Shown here piece after piece: positions 36,939-49,300 of a stretch of DNA of 64,000 nt. The stretch's first letter is position 1. Each line of letters opens with the position of its first letter. The notes beneath the pieces were generated by a model. The model worked only from the letters and a program-made list of their open reading frames with translations, ran no database searches and was not told the origin of the DNA. This DNA comes from Antennarius striatus (lineage: Eukaryota > Chordata > Actinopteri > Lophiiformes > Antennariidae). The stretch spans positions 420,501 to 484,500 of the forward strand of contig NC_090780.1 of NCBI RefSeq assembly GCF_040054535.1. The letters run 5' to 3'. A program made the translations under genes and the position numbers.

Positions 36939-37440
36939 TTAGTCTCTGGCAGTTTCGAGTGCTTCAGGTATGGAGAGCTTGCTGTATTTCCTGGGTGCCC
37001 CTTTATTCACCATGTTCCCCTTCTGTAGCTCGGCTAGCTGGCTGACTTCTCTCCGTGTCGCCTTTATCTTGGCCTCTAACCGTCTCTTCCATGGAGGGTA
37101 TTGTTTGTTATGCCCTGTATTGATCTTGTATCCCAGCATCTCGAGGATTACTGTTGCTGTACTGTGGATCAGCTTGTTGGTCTCAGTTATGTTCCCTGTG
37201 GGGATGGTTCTTATTGCAGCATTCACATCTTCTAGCAGATCTTCTGAAGGTACTTGACAACTTAGCTTCGGTATTTGTCGGAGGCTCCAGGTTTCCATTT
37301 GGGTCACGATCTTCCTTCTCAGGTCAGCAGCTCTTGTACTGAGGCTGTGTATGTCTTGTGGGGGGGGTGATATCCCCCCGCTGACCTGGCGTCCTGGCTC
37401 CCCCTTGCCGTAGCATTGTTGTTGTATTTCATCGATAAAT
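36939..37440 (-). mobile_element. R2/R4-like LINE fragment, region before the RT
   Basis: The minus-strand frame contains GEPGRQVSGGISPPPQDIHS, ETNKLIHSTATVILEMLGYK and PPWKRRLEAKIKATRREVSQ. This arrangement recalls the part upstream of the RT in fish LINEs with a restriction-like endonuclease. It is truncated. The other end of the same kind of element lies at 42590-42999. Confidence 0.6.
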
Positions 37441-38101
37441 TGCAAAACAAATTGTGTTGAAATATTGAGTGTAGAGTGACTGTACAATATCACCTGTACA
37501 CCAGCCTTCAATGAATCACACAGACATACATATGGTGGAAGGCATGTACAACACGTGTTGTTGGCTGACTGTAGTCGCCGGTCAAAGATGTTCAGGGTCA
37601 AGTGGTTGATTGATGAGTGTCAATCCCATTACATGTGGAGATGAAAAGAGATTGCCCCACACCTGTAGTAGGTCCTAAGAGATGATTTAAAGGATCCCTT
37701 CTTTATTCTAAATCATGCATAATACATGATTTTCTGTGAGACTGGTGATAAGGTGGAAGACAGAATATGAGAAAAATTCAACTAACCTCATGTTTTTGAA
37801 TATTACAGTAGTTTTATTTAGAATATACATTCTAAAATACATTGTATCTACATTCTAGATATTGTCTTGTAGATAGTCTATTCTACTGTACATTTTAAGT
37901 AGGCCTCTGTAACATGTAATTGTTACAAAGCTTTAAGTGAAAATGTAATTAGGTCTCGGGTGTTGGGAATTCATGTTCCCATTCAGCAGAGGAATGAAAC
38001 ATGAATACAATAAATTGGAGTTTGACCCCACTAGGAATCCTCCGTCCAGTTAATCACGGAAAACCCTCCTTTTGTTTAGCAGTTATCTTTGTCTTCGACT
38101 T

Positions 38102-38207
38102 TGCTCCGTCCCAGAAGTCAGGATGTGTTGACGTCTAGCTGTCCTCTTCTTTTCACACCAGGTTCCCAGCACTGCTCCGTCCCAGAAGTCAGGATGTGTT
38201 GACGTCT
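38102..38207. repeat. 35-bp direct repeat upstream of the receptor gene
   Basis: Identical copies starting TGCTCCGTCCCAGAAGTCAG lie at 38102-38136 and 38173-38207, just before the start codon at 38233. Confidence 0.9.
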
Positions 38208-38232
38208 GTCGTCGTTCGTCCTCCTCTCTGAA

Positions 38233-41187
38233 ATGGAGGTCTCTTTCCAAGGCTCCCTCTCAAACATGTGTCGTCTGTTCAATAACTGCGTGATGCAAAA
38301 CACGAGTGGAAATGAGTCCATAGATCAAGTCACTCAAGTCAACCTCCTTGAAATATTGGGTCCAAAACAGTCTCCCTTCTTCCTGCCTGTGACCATTGTT
38401 TACCTCCTCATCTTCCTCACTGGCTTGTCTGGAAATCTGCTCACATGTGTAGTGATAGCCAGACACAAGAAGATGCGAAACCCGACCAACTTCTACCTGG
38501 TGAGCCTGGCTGCTTCTGACCTGCTGGTGCTTTTGTTCGGTATGCCCCTGGAAATCTACGACCTGTGGCAGAACTACCCCTTCCCATTTGGTGAGGGAGG
38601 GTGCTACTTCAAGACCTTTCTTTTCGAGACTATCTGCTTCGCCTCCATCCTAAATGTCACAGCTCTGAGTGTGGAGAGGTACATCGCTGTGCTGCATCCG
38701 CTGAAAACACGCTACCTGTCAACTAACAAGCATGCCAAGCAAGCCATCACCCTTGTGTGGGTGATGTCCATGATCTGTGCAATCCCCAACACGTCCCTTC
38801 ATGGTATCTTCTACCTGCCAGACATGATGGAGGAGTCTGCCATATGCACCGTCCTGAAGCCCCTGTGGATCTACAACATGATCATGCAGATCACCACTGT
38901 GTGCTTCTACTTTGTGCCCATGATGGTGATCAGTGTGTTGTACCTGGTCATGGGTCTCCACTTGAGCAGAGAACAACGGCAGCCATGCGGGAACCTTGGT
39001 AAGACCCGTGGCAGCAGCATCCGAAGGAAGATCAACAGGAACGGACGCAGGAGACAGATCAACAAGATGCTTTGTGAGTTTGACCTTTTTAAAAGTAGAT
39101 CTCTTCCAATCTGTGTTAATAATTCCAAGACATTGTCACAATAACAGAATACGGGTTAAGAATGTTGTAGAATGAATTGTAAGTCGTGGGTAAGGCTATG
39201 GATGTCCAGGAGAGGAGGCTTCTGGGTCGTATCTGAGCCCTGGAACTTAACTTAATTTTCTATGCTTCATACAATAATTTTGGTTTTGAATTGCAATAGA
39301 ATTCATCTTAATAGCCTTAATCATCTGATTTAATGTCACTGAATGTTTGTAACTTCTGCTGGAGCTGAGAAAAATATAATTATTTTAACTGGATAGGGGG
39401 TTTTCTCTATGCATCATTAGAAACTAAACATCTCTGATGACGGCTTTTTTTCCGCTGAGCTAAAGCTGTGTCCAAATAACTCACTTGTTCTGATTACTGT
39501 TTTGGAAAGAGAGATTTTTACATGAATTGATTAAGTTAACATATTAAGTTTTAATACCTTAACCTCTCCATCCATAAGTTTAAATACAGAACAAGTAGGA
39601 AACAACAGAGTGCAGGTACAGGGCAAAGCAAACTTGTGTTGGAGACAGGAAGCCAAAGTGAAAACAGTGCAGGGCCAGGATGGGTATTTGGGAAACAGGC
39701 AGGGTCAAAATCCATAAAATCCATCAGCAAAAAATCTAACGCTTGAAAACGATCATGGGCAAAGAAACAGTCTGGCAGCGACTGGGTGTTAGGGAGCGGA
39801 TTAAGAAGGGAGTAGAGCGCTGACCGGGAGGAGCTGTGGAACAACAGGTGGCATGAGGGCGACTGGTAACCAGGTGAGATGAAGACCAGGAAAAAAGGTG
39901 CAATGATTTGGAACACACCAATATCTGGAACGTTGGTTTTACAATGAGTTCAGTTCATCTCTTCTGCAGTCTTTAGTAACCCTTTCCCATCCTCAATGAC
40001 TACCTTTGATAGAGGTTTCATGCAAATCTTCCCAAGGGATTTATTATGAAATGATCACTCTAGAAGGACATAACATCATGCATCCATTTATTAGTTCCAT
40101 CTTTGAGACAATATCGCCTTCCGTCTAACTCTGCTTCTGAGCGAATGATTTTTGTCTTGTCATACAGAACAACACACAATACACCCCAGTGAATGTTTAA
40201 CGTCTGTCTTTAAGTTTGAATCAAAGATTCACTTTAACCACTTCTGGTGGTGAGAACTTCAGTGTGAAGTCATTACATTTGAAGAGGGGATGCAGCTCTG
40301 AGCTATTTTCACCGAGTGCTGCGACAAAGCCTCTTCTTTAGTCTGACTTCTGCTTCTTCACGCTGATGTACAAGAATGGAACAGCACCATCCTGATTTAT
40401 GATTTCAATTGCATACACCCTGAAGAAATGAAGGGTGAAGTCGAACGTGTCCTGGGTTTAGTGTGATGTCGAATAAATATGTCAACCAGTGCTTGGTAAG
40501 TAAATTAAGTGTTAACGTGTGAAAAAGGATTACCTTCCCTGTTACACGATGTTGATCTCACACACTAGGTGGATGATAAAGAATGCCCTAAACGTTGTGC
40601 TGCTCACTACACCTCACCAAAGCACCATATTAGTCTCTAACCCATGTTTACACCATTATGCATACACAACCCCATCGTGCATCAGTCCCACAATGAAAGC
40701 ACTGCGTAAATGGGGCTTGTGAGTAATACACTCCCTCAAAGACCTTGGCACCAGCGGGGCTGGTAAGTGGATAAAGAGAATCTTGAAGCTGTCCACATGA
40801 AGTGGTGGACTAATGAATGTGATGTGTCATTGGAAAATACTGGAGTTTTGGAGGTGAATAGGGTGGAGTGGGGTCAAAGTGCACAAAGTGCAAAGAAATC
40901 GCATCTGCCAACAGCAGGGGGCAAACAATAGGGGGGGGGGGGGGGGGGGGCTCAGTCAGCAGGGGGCGGGGGCTCAGTCCACCAGGTGTAGGGCTGGGGA
41001 CTGGAGGGTCGCTGGTTCAAGACCCACGTCAGAAAAAAAGGTTTGGAGTGTAAACTGGCAGTGGGAGGTTCCAGTTCACCTTCTGAGCACCGTCAAGGTT
41101 CCCCTGAGCAAAGCACTCTCACTTTTATAAGCTGCTCATTGGGGCGCACCATCGAGGAGCCGCCCGCCGCATGCATGCCTAACAGAC

Positions 41188-41249
<62 letters not shown>

Positions 41250-42094
41250 ACAGGCATGTACTTGTGAATTGACACCAAAAACATGACAGGACTAATAATT
41301 TCTCCTATGTGGGATGAATAAAGTTGATTTCATGTCATTTGAACAGATCTGTTCCCCTTTCACAAACCAACATCTCAGTGAAGTTTGCTAAGGATTGCAG
41401 CTGTCAGCCACCATTAGCCCCAGATCACAAGTCACCACAGTCTCCAGTTACAAGAACATCAACTGCACAGTAAAAAATGTTTTATTGTATTGAGAATGTA
41501 CGTGAGTGCAGACAAAACTACTGAAAACAAAGTGTTACCATGGAGAGGTGGTCGGGGTTCAGCCAACAGTCATGTTCTTATAGCTAATTTACATTCATTC
41601 CATCAAAACGAGATCAAACAGCTGAAAACGTCTTAAACATGTTCTCTTGTCTGGTCCCCTTAGCGATCGTCGTTGCCGTGTTTGGAGTCTGTTGGGCCCC
41701 TTTTCACATCGAGCGGCTCCTGTGGAGTTCCATCAGCCAGTGGACGGATTTGATGCACAACATTTATCAGTACGTCCACATTCTGTCAGGTGTCCTCTTC
41801 TACCTCAGCTCTGCAGTCAACCCCATCATCTACAGCCTGCTCTCAACACGCTTCAGGGAGTGTTTTCGGGAGCTGGTGTGCTCCCACCCAGAGGATAACA
41901 ACTCTGTCAGGGACTCACCTCCGTTCCCTAAGATCCTACTGGATACCTCTGCATCAAGTTCCAGAGCTCAGGCTGACGCTCAGGACTTCAATGCTTTCAC
42001 GCCTTTGCTGTCTGCTAACATGACCCTGAGGAACGACACTGATACCCTCACACGTGCGTGTAAAGACACGACTGTCAGCAACTCTGAAATTTAA
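38233..42094 (+). CDS. nmur1: Neuromedin U receptor-like class A GPCR, complete, two coding exons
   Basis: A seven-transmembrane plasma-membrane receptor, probably Gq-coupled, for neuromedin U/S-type peptides. Exon 1 is 38233-39073 and exon 2 is 41664-42094, 423 residues (human NMURs are about 415-426). The N-terminus has N-glycosylation sites NTS and NES. TM1 has GN; TM2 has SLAASDLLVLLFGMPLE. TM3 ends in ERY, following the NMUR signature NYPFPFGEGGCYFKT and SILNVTALSVERYIAVLHPL. TM6 is FGVCWAPFH and TM7 SSAVNPIIYSLLS. The intron splits TM6 (CTTT|GTGAGT to CCCCTTAG|CG, phase 1), as in the family. SQWTD before TM7 favours the NMUR1 side. The intron holds a SINE, a poly-G run and a GT microsatellite. 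The start is the first ATG; internal Met12 or Met21 would also leave the fold intact. Confidence 0.9.
39560..39910. mobile_element. Possible degraded repeat in the receptor intron
   Basis: The A/G-rich sequence (GGGCAAAGAAACAGTCTGGC, GGAACAACAGGTGGCATGAG) has the look of a common fish repeat. There is no coding capacity and the family is unknown. Confidence 0.25.
40929..41249 (+). mobile_element. tRNA-type SINE with poly-G and (GT)n, in the receptor intron
   Basis: A G20-like run (40930-40950) precedes a SINE body. The body has B box GGTTCAAGAC at 41014-41023, and the characteristic TTCCAGTTCACCTTCTGAGC and CCCCTGAGCAAAGCACT segments seen in percomorph SINEs. It ends at a GT run (41191-41249). 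Confidence 0.7.
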
Positions 42095-42484
42095 CTAAAC
42101 AGCCAGAAAGAAGTTTAGATGAGATGAATAGCTTAGTATAAATAGTGGATACAGGAGAAAGAGATAACAACGGCATCACATTACACACATTTTCCTTTTT
42201 GTCTAATACAATTGACTGCCTTTGAAAAGAAAAGGGACATTCTGATGTGAAGGAAATATATTTTTTGGTGATTTTTCTATTCTTGTTTCTGTAACGCAAG
42301 GTAGCAAACCAGATCAGATCTCTGTTGGTGGGAGCAATGCCATGTTTTAATGTGGGCTTTACTCAATCACGCTTTGTATGTTTTTGTTTGACCAAACAGT
42401 CATGTGATGTGATCGGTCGTCAACCTCTTGTTTCCTGTGATTGTAAATGTGATTTATAATTATTTTCAATCCCTAATCTACTTA

Positions 42485-42490
42485 AATAAA
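42485..42490 (+). promoter_or_regulatory. Polyadenylation signal of the NMUR-like gene
   Basis: AATAAA about 390 bp downstream of the stop, with no other gene between. Confidence 0.6.
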
Positions 42491-42589
42491 TGTTGAAGTT
42501 AGCCACACGTCCTCGCTGTCTTAGTTATTTATGTAAATACCTGTTTACATATCAACAACATGCATGTACATCATGACATCCCAAAATAA

Positions 42590-42999
42590 CAAGTTTCAAC
42601 AATGGCATATAAAAAAATGTCCCTCCCACCCTTGTGGGGTGGTATCTGTGTGTCGGGTCCTCTACCAGACCCCTGGGAGTCTGAGGGTTCTGTCAGTATC
42701 TTAGCTGTTCCTAGGACTGCGCTCTTCTGGACTGAGGCTTCAGATGTTGTTCCAGGAATCTGCTGGAGCCACTCTTCCAGTTGGGGGGTCACTGCCCCAA
42801 GTGCTCCTACTACCACGGGGACCACATTAACCTTGACCTTCCACATCTGTTCCAGCTGTTCTTTCAACCCTTGATATTTCTCAGTCTTTTCGTGTTCCTT
42901 CTTCCTGATGTTGGCGTCAGCTGGAATCTCCACATCTATCACCACTGCTCTCTTCTGCTCTTTGTCCATCACCACTATGTCCGGTTTGTTAGCCAGCAT
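42590..42999 (-). mobile_element. R2/R4-like LINE fragment, restriction-like endonuclease C-terminus
   Basis: The minus-strand frame reads ANKPDIVVMDKEQKRAVVID, VEIPADANIRKKEHEKTEKY, VVPVVVGALGAVTPQLEEWL and ISVQ-like QKSAVLGTAKIL. KPD...VIDVEIP is the PD-(D/E)XK-type core. The RT portion is absent, so this is a 3' fragment. Confidence 0.75.
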
Positions 43000-43317
43000 C
43001 GGTTATATATATGTATACGTGCATATATATACTCCATATATACAGCTATACTGTATATAGACAATGGAGCAGAAAACAATGGCATAAACAAAGGCATAAA
43101 GGAGATGTGGAGGACAGTCATATATTCAGCAGCAGAGTGATTTCCTGTTCAGGACATCCACATTACATTCTGTCTTTGTGTCCATCAATCTCACAATCCT
43201 AGTTTAAGGAACCCATTGAACCCGTTTGCCCTTTTGGTGTTCACAACCTTCTTGCTCGTTACCCTCACATGTTCAAAGGATGGACGATTTGTCTCTTGGG
43301 GGCAGTATGTTTGAAAT

Positions 43318-46300
43318 TCAGGAGAAGGATGGCCTGCGAGCTATTCGGATCACATTGTAGGTGTTGAGTCCAGGTGCATCAAAACCAGGGGACAAACCCT
43401 TTTTGTCGAATGTGTAGAAATTAAACAACTGACCATCCTGGGCTTCCAGGGATACTGAAGCTGTTCCGACTCGTAAAACACAAGGGTACTCGTGTTCAAA
43501 AACCACTTTGAAAACTCGTTCGACCAGGTAGTTCAGCTTTATTGTTCTGTACTTTTCCGGGATCAGTTCCTCAATCTGTGGCCCAAACTGTTGCATGGTC
43601 AGAACTTTATCCGGTCCAACTTTGATCTCGTAAAACGTGATGTTGCTGTAGGTAAAAAAGCCAGTGTAAGGATCCGGGTTTGGTGGAGCAAAGAGGACCT
43701 TTTTGGCTTTCCTGAAGGCTTCTTCTATCGCAGGGATGATGTGTTTATAGGTCTTAGTGACCATATCTTGGTTCTGGGGCCGAATGCCAGCCATGAGCAC
43801 AACCAGACCGAGCTTCAGCCTGGGCACCAGGGAGAACGTGGCAGAGTAACCATCCAGATCACCATCTTTCCGCAGCACCTCATAACCCAACATCTCATTC
43901 ACCTCCCAAGGTGTCCCTGTTCGGTTGGCAAAGTAATCCTTATCGCACCTGAAGAGTGGGGTCAGCATGATCTTCAGCGAGTCTGGCTCTAGCAGCTTGC
44001 GGTGATAAGCGCCCAGCAACACCATGGCGAGCTTGGCCAAGTCTGCTGTGGTGGAGTACATCTGACCAGAGGGACGGTACCAGCCCAGGTCATAAAGCGG
44101 GGCTGGTTTTCCATTTGAGTAGACTCCCACCGCTGCCTGGCTCTGGAGGCCCGGGGTAATGTCGAACCCGGTGTCCTCCATACCCAACCGGTCCAGGATG
44201 TTGTCTGTGACCCACCGCTGGTAGTCGACGGCGGCCACGCGCTCAGCCATCACGTGAGCCAGCAGCGAGAAAGCAAGGTTACTGTAGTGACATCTGGAAG
44301 GAAGATAAAGAGATTTAGAACATCTTAAAAACGACTCCAAAAATATGAAGAGCAGATTTAGGTCCTAGCCTTCTGTTTCTGATTAATCCAAAAACTAATT
44401 TAAATACCAGAATTCAGTGCCAAGGACCTTTTCCTGCAGGTTCGATAAAAATGTTTGGTCTCTTCCATATTAAAATCTAACTTGAATATTTTTCTTTACC
44501 TTAAAGGTGAATATTTACTTTCTTCACTGTAATATGTACTCGAAGATAAAGTAGGTGGTAAGTTTCTGCCAGTTGAACTTGGTTTGTACTTATAAAACCC
44601 TCCCCGGATTGTTCAAACATTACTTTTAAATAAAGTATAACGTGTTTAATGTCATGACACCTGTTGCACAGCCAACACTAACTGTCCTAAACTACAATAA
44701 TAATAATTAGAATGCTGTCATAAAATACTTTAAATCCAGGCAAGTTTTGTCAAATTACAAAAGCTAAATGTTTAACAAAAAAAACTCCACTAAGATTTAG
44801 GACATATTTTAGACGTCATGAAAATTGTTACATAAAATGCATAAATTAGCATAATGAAATGATTAAAAAACAACAATTATTACTTGGTGCCTGGATCTGC
44901 GACGAGGATGTCGTCTTGGAGCAGGTGGATTGCTGACTGTGTTTTTCCTTTCCAAAGGAGGTTTGTATCCCGAAGCCTTCTGGGTAGGCCTGGATTGAAC
45001 GGATTAAAAAGAAGCTGATATTAGCAATGACAAAAATCAAATAATAACAGGTTGTCTTTGTATACATAAAACACAAAACATGTTACATTTAAACATACAT
45101 GTTCTGATGCTTCTGGAAGTGATTGCTATCTTCAGCCTCAACACGTCATTGATCAATGAAGACATGAGCTAAAGGCTGATAGCTCGTCTTCATTCAGGTA
45201 CGTCCACTACATTTACTGACAGATTGTTGCATAAATGAATCATGCATGCTGAGGTGATGAATGTGAATATTCTTCAATGTACTATGTAATACTTTTATCA
45301 CAAGACAAAATTATTTAATAATTTGTAAATGCCATGAGTTTTTTCCAGGTTTAATAATGAACAGAATGTTTACTGAAGGACTCCATGACCTTCACTTTGG
45401 CAAACCTCATTTCAATTCACAACATCCTGCTCAGAGTCCAACTAATGAGTTCTATGATCTGTGGTGTGGTGTGATAATGCTCAGAGCTTCGTCATAGTGA
45501 CCATGACTTCATGAAGGTCTGAACCCCATAGAGATGGACGACCTCACTGCTGTCCGGTCACATCTTTATACAGAATTATAAGGCAAGTTGTATTTTTGAG
45601 GATTAATTTTATAATTGAACAACAACCATGTTCTTAATGAACCTAAAAGACTCATTAATATCAAAGCTGAATACTTTTGGAAGTTGGAGTGGGGATTTGT
45701 TAGTTTTACCTATTTTAGGAGGATATCTGTGTGTGCAGGTGAATATTACTGTGCATAACTATTAGACAACTTCCTTTCCTTCGGCAAAATGCGTCAGAAG
45801 AGGGACTTGACGGGCTCCGAAAAATCAAAAATAGTGAGATATATTGCAGAGGGATCCAATATATCTCAATATAATATAAAACTGCCAAGCTTCTGAAGCG
45901 TGATCATCGAACAATCAAGCATTTCATTCAAAATAGTCAACAGGGTGTGGAAAAACTAAGGCGTAAAATAACTGCCCATGAACTGAGAAAAGTCAAGCGC
46001 GCAGCTGCCAAGATGCCACTTGCCACCAGTTTTGCCGTATTTCAGAGCTGCAACATCACTGGGGTGCCCAAAAGCACAAGGTGTGCAATACTCAGAGACA
46101 TGGCCGAGGTAAGAAAGGCTGACGAACGACCACCAATGAACAAGACACACCAGCTGGAACGTCAAGACTGGGCCAAGAGATATTCAAGACTGATTTTTCT
46201 AAGGTTTTATGGACTGATGAAATGAGAGTCTTGATGGGCCAGATGGAAGAAAAACATGATTTTCATGCAGGACAATGCTCCATCACATCCCAGTACTCCA

Positions 46301-49300
46301 CAGTGTGGCTGGTAGAAAGGGTCTAAAAGAAGGAAAACTAATGACATGGCCTTCTTGTTCACCTGATCTGAGCCCCATACAGCACCTGTGGTCCCTCATC
46401 AAATGTGAGATTTACAAGGAGGGGAAGCAGTACCCCTCCCTGGACAGTGTCTGGGAGGCTGTGGTTGATGCTGCACACAATGGTGATGGTGAACAGATCA
46501 AAACACTGACAGAATCCACGGATTCCAGGCTTCTGAGTGTCCTTGCAAAGAAAGGCGGCTGGATTTGTTTTTGAATGTCAGAAATGTATATTTGTGAATG
46601 TTGAGCTGTTCTATTGGTTTCCCTGGTGACAATAAGTAATTGAAATGGGTATATATTTCTTTTGTGTTAAGTTGCCTAATAATTATGCACAGTAATAGTC
46701 ACCTGCACACACAGATAACCTCCTAAAATAGCTAAAACTATAATATTCAGCTTTGATATTTAAAAAAAAATCAGCTTTGATATTAATGAGTCTTTTAGAA
46801 AATGGTTGTTGTTCAATAATAAAATTAATCCTCAAAAATACAACTTGCCTAATAATTCTACACTCCCTGTAGCACACACACGTCCTGCTCTGCCATGTGT
46901 GTGTCATGGTAACTCGGAGCCAGGAGTCTGTGGACGAGATCATGTGTCCACCTGGGTGGAGAATGGGTGGAGTAGAATAGATGTAGATCTACACACAGAT
47001 GCTGCCCAACGTGACAAAAGTAATGAGGTCATTATTTTGCCGGACGTTGCCTGTATGTTTACGGTGAAGGACATTGAATTATGTCGTTGTTGTCTGCGTT
47101 ACCAAAGCAACAAAGTGGATCTGCCTGCATCTAAAACTGGGAACAAACCAGTTTTCCAGAGGAACCCAGTCAGGGTTTGACCCGGTGCCCCCACCTGACA
47201 GCTGGCTGGCCATCCTGCGTAGGGTGACGGACGAGGAGCGGATCTGAACCTCCCCACTGTCCAGGAAGATCAGGCCATCCGTTACGTACTTCAGCTCAGA
47301 GTCTCGCGTTCTCCCCAGGGGGTTCTTGATGGTGAAGTTCTCCACGTATTTCTCCAGAGGGTCGTCTAAGGAGCTGATTTTGCCTTCCTCCCACAGCCGG
47401 TACAGCATCAGTGTTGGGAATATTTTGGATAAGCTGGCAATTCTGAAAGACAGATGAATGCTTCATAATCAGACACTTCATGATGTCACACACTTTTAGA
47501 GCACAGCAACTCCGGCCAAAACATGTAGTCCACGTCGGGTGTCATGTTGGTTCAGCTGGTGAAGAATCACCAAGATGTTTACTGCAAACGTTCCAAAAAC
47601 ACAGTTGTAGGGCAAACAATTCAGTTCAATCCAGCTGGTCACACTGGCCACATACAGAATAATTAGATGGGAACATTTAAATACTGCAAACTCGCACTGG
47701 GATCGTACATCTCTAACAAGGTCTGATTTATTGAGATGTGCGTGTTCCTGCAGATGAAAGATGATCTTGTACTTTTGACCTTTATCTGAACTTTTCTCTC
47801 TTTTCTCATTAAATCTATTCAGATTGAGCTGCATTGATTTTACAAGACGTTTTTATAACATCAAATATAAAAACAGATTTATTGTTATATTTAATTGCTG
47901 CGTCATGTGGGAACCTTTGAACAAAGCCAAACGTTTCAGAGACGACTGGATTGAAAGTTGGTTTTTTCCATCATTTGGGTTTGTGACCAAATAATGGAAG
48001 AACTGTCAGGTTACAGACTGATGGACGCATTTGGACCTGTGTGACTAGACAAGAAAAATATGTCTTAGTAACTGTTTTGGTAGAATATACAGTATTTTCC
48101 ACACTATAAGGAGCACCTAAAATCCTTTAATTTTCTAAAAAACTGGCACTTTGCTTTATAATCCAGTACATTTTATAGTGCTCTGATTTGTCCATTTTTC
48201 TTCGCTTTCACGCCCGTTTGTCTCATTTTGATTATTTATATGCATTTCGTTCTTTAGATGATGAATCTCGCTGGAGTTCTTTTGTTTCCTTCTGTCTTAG
48301 CCTCCAATAAGTTTATAAAAGTTGTTTTATGTTAATATTATGGGATCAGGATGCATTAGAGTTGTGTTCATGCATTCAGAGGTTGTGTTGTTGCTTGTAT
48401 TGAGTGGATTGCTCCCAGTTGTCTTTCATGGAATGGTCAACGTCTGATAATTATCCTGTACATCCTTTCACACAGAGAAGTAGTCCGCCCAAGAAAGGCA
48501 GCGTGTGCTACTTAAAATGGTTTTAATTCATGGTTGAAATGGCATCTTGTGTGTTTTTCCTTTGGTGACTGATTTGATGACAGAAGACATTTCAAAAGAG
48601 TCTAACATTATTTTCTGTCATGACAGGCAGGGTTTGGACCCAAATTCAGAACATCGGTACAGAAGTCCTCTTCCATAGTTTATTCAGTTCAACCAAAAAT
48701 CCAGGAGACACAAGAAAACTCACAAAGTCCAGCAAACTAGACGTTTGGTCAGGGGTCCAACACTATCTGACACAGAACCGAAAGAGAACCCGGCTTAAAA
48801 ATCCTCAGGATAATCACTCTGATCAGGTCCAGGTGTTGAGATGAGAGACAGGTGTGGAGACGAGACTCCGCCCACAGGTTCGGCCCCTCCTCCTGACACA
48901 CCCCAACATGGCAGAGTAGCAACATGGACCCGTGACAACATAGACCCGTGACAACACGGACCCGTGACAACACAGACCCGTGACAACACGGACCCGTGAC
49001 AACAGAGACCCGTGACAACATGGACCTGTGACAACATGGACCCGTGACAACATGGACCCGTGACAACATGGACCTGTGACAACATGGACCCGTGACAACA
49101 CAGACCCGTGACAAAACGGACCCGTGACAACAAAGACCCGTGACAACAGAGACCCGTGACAACATGGACCCGTGACAACACGGACCCGTGACAACATAGA
49201 CCCGTGACAACACGGACCCGTGACAACATAGACCCGTGACAACAGAGACCCGTGACAACAGAGACCCGTGACAACATAGACCCGTGACAACAGAGACCCG

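Noticed and set aside
44884-44979. Alternative acceptor CTACCCAG for the fourth LACTBL1-like exon
   Set aside because: It would break the phase from the preceding exon. The upstream acceptor TCAATCCAG at 44990 keeps the frame and gives SGLPRRLRDTNLLWK.
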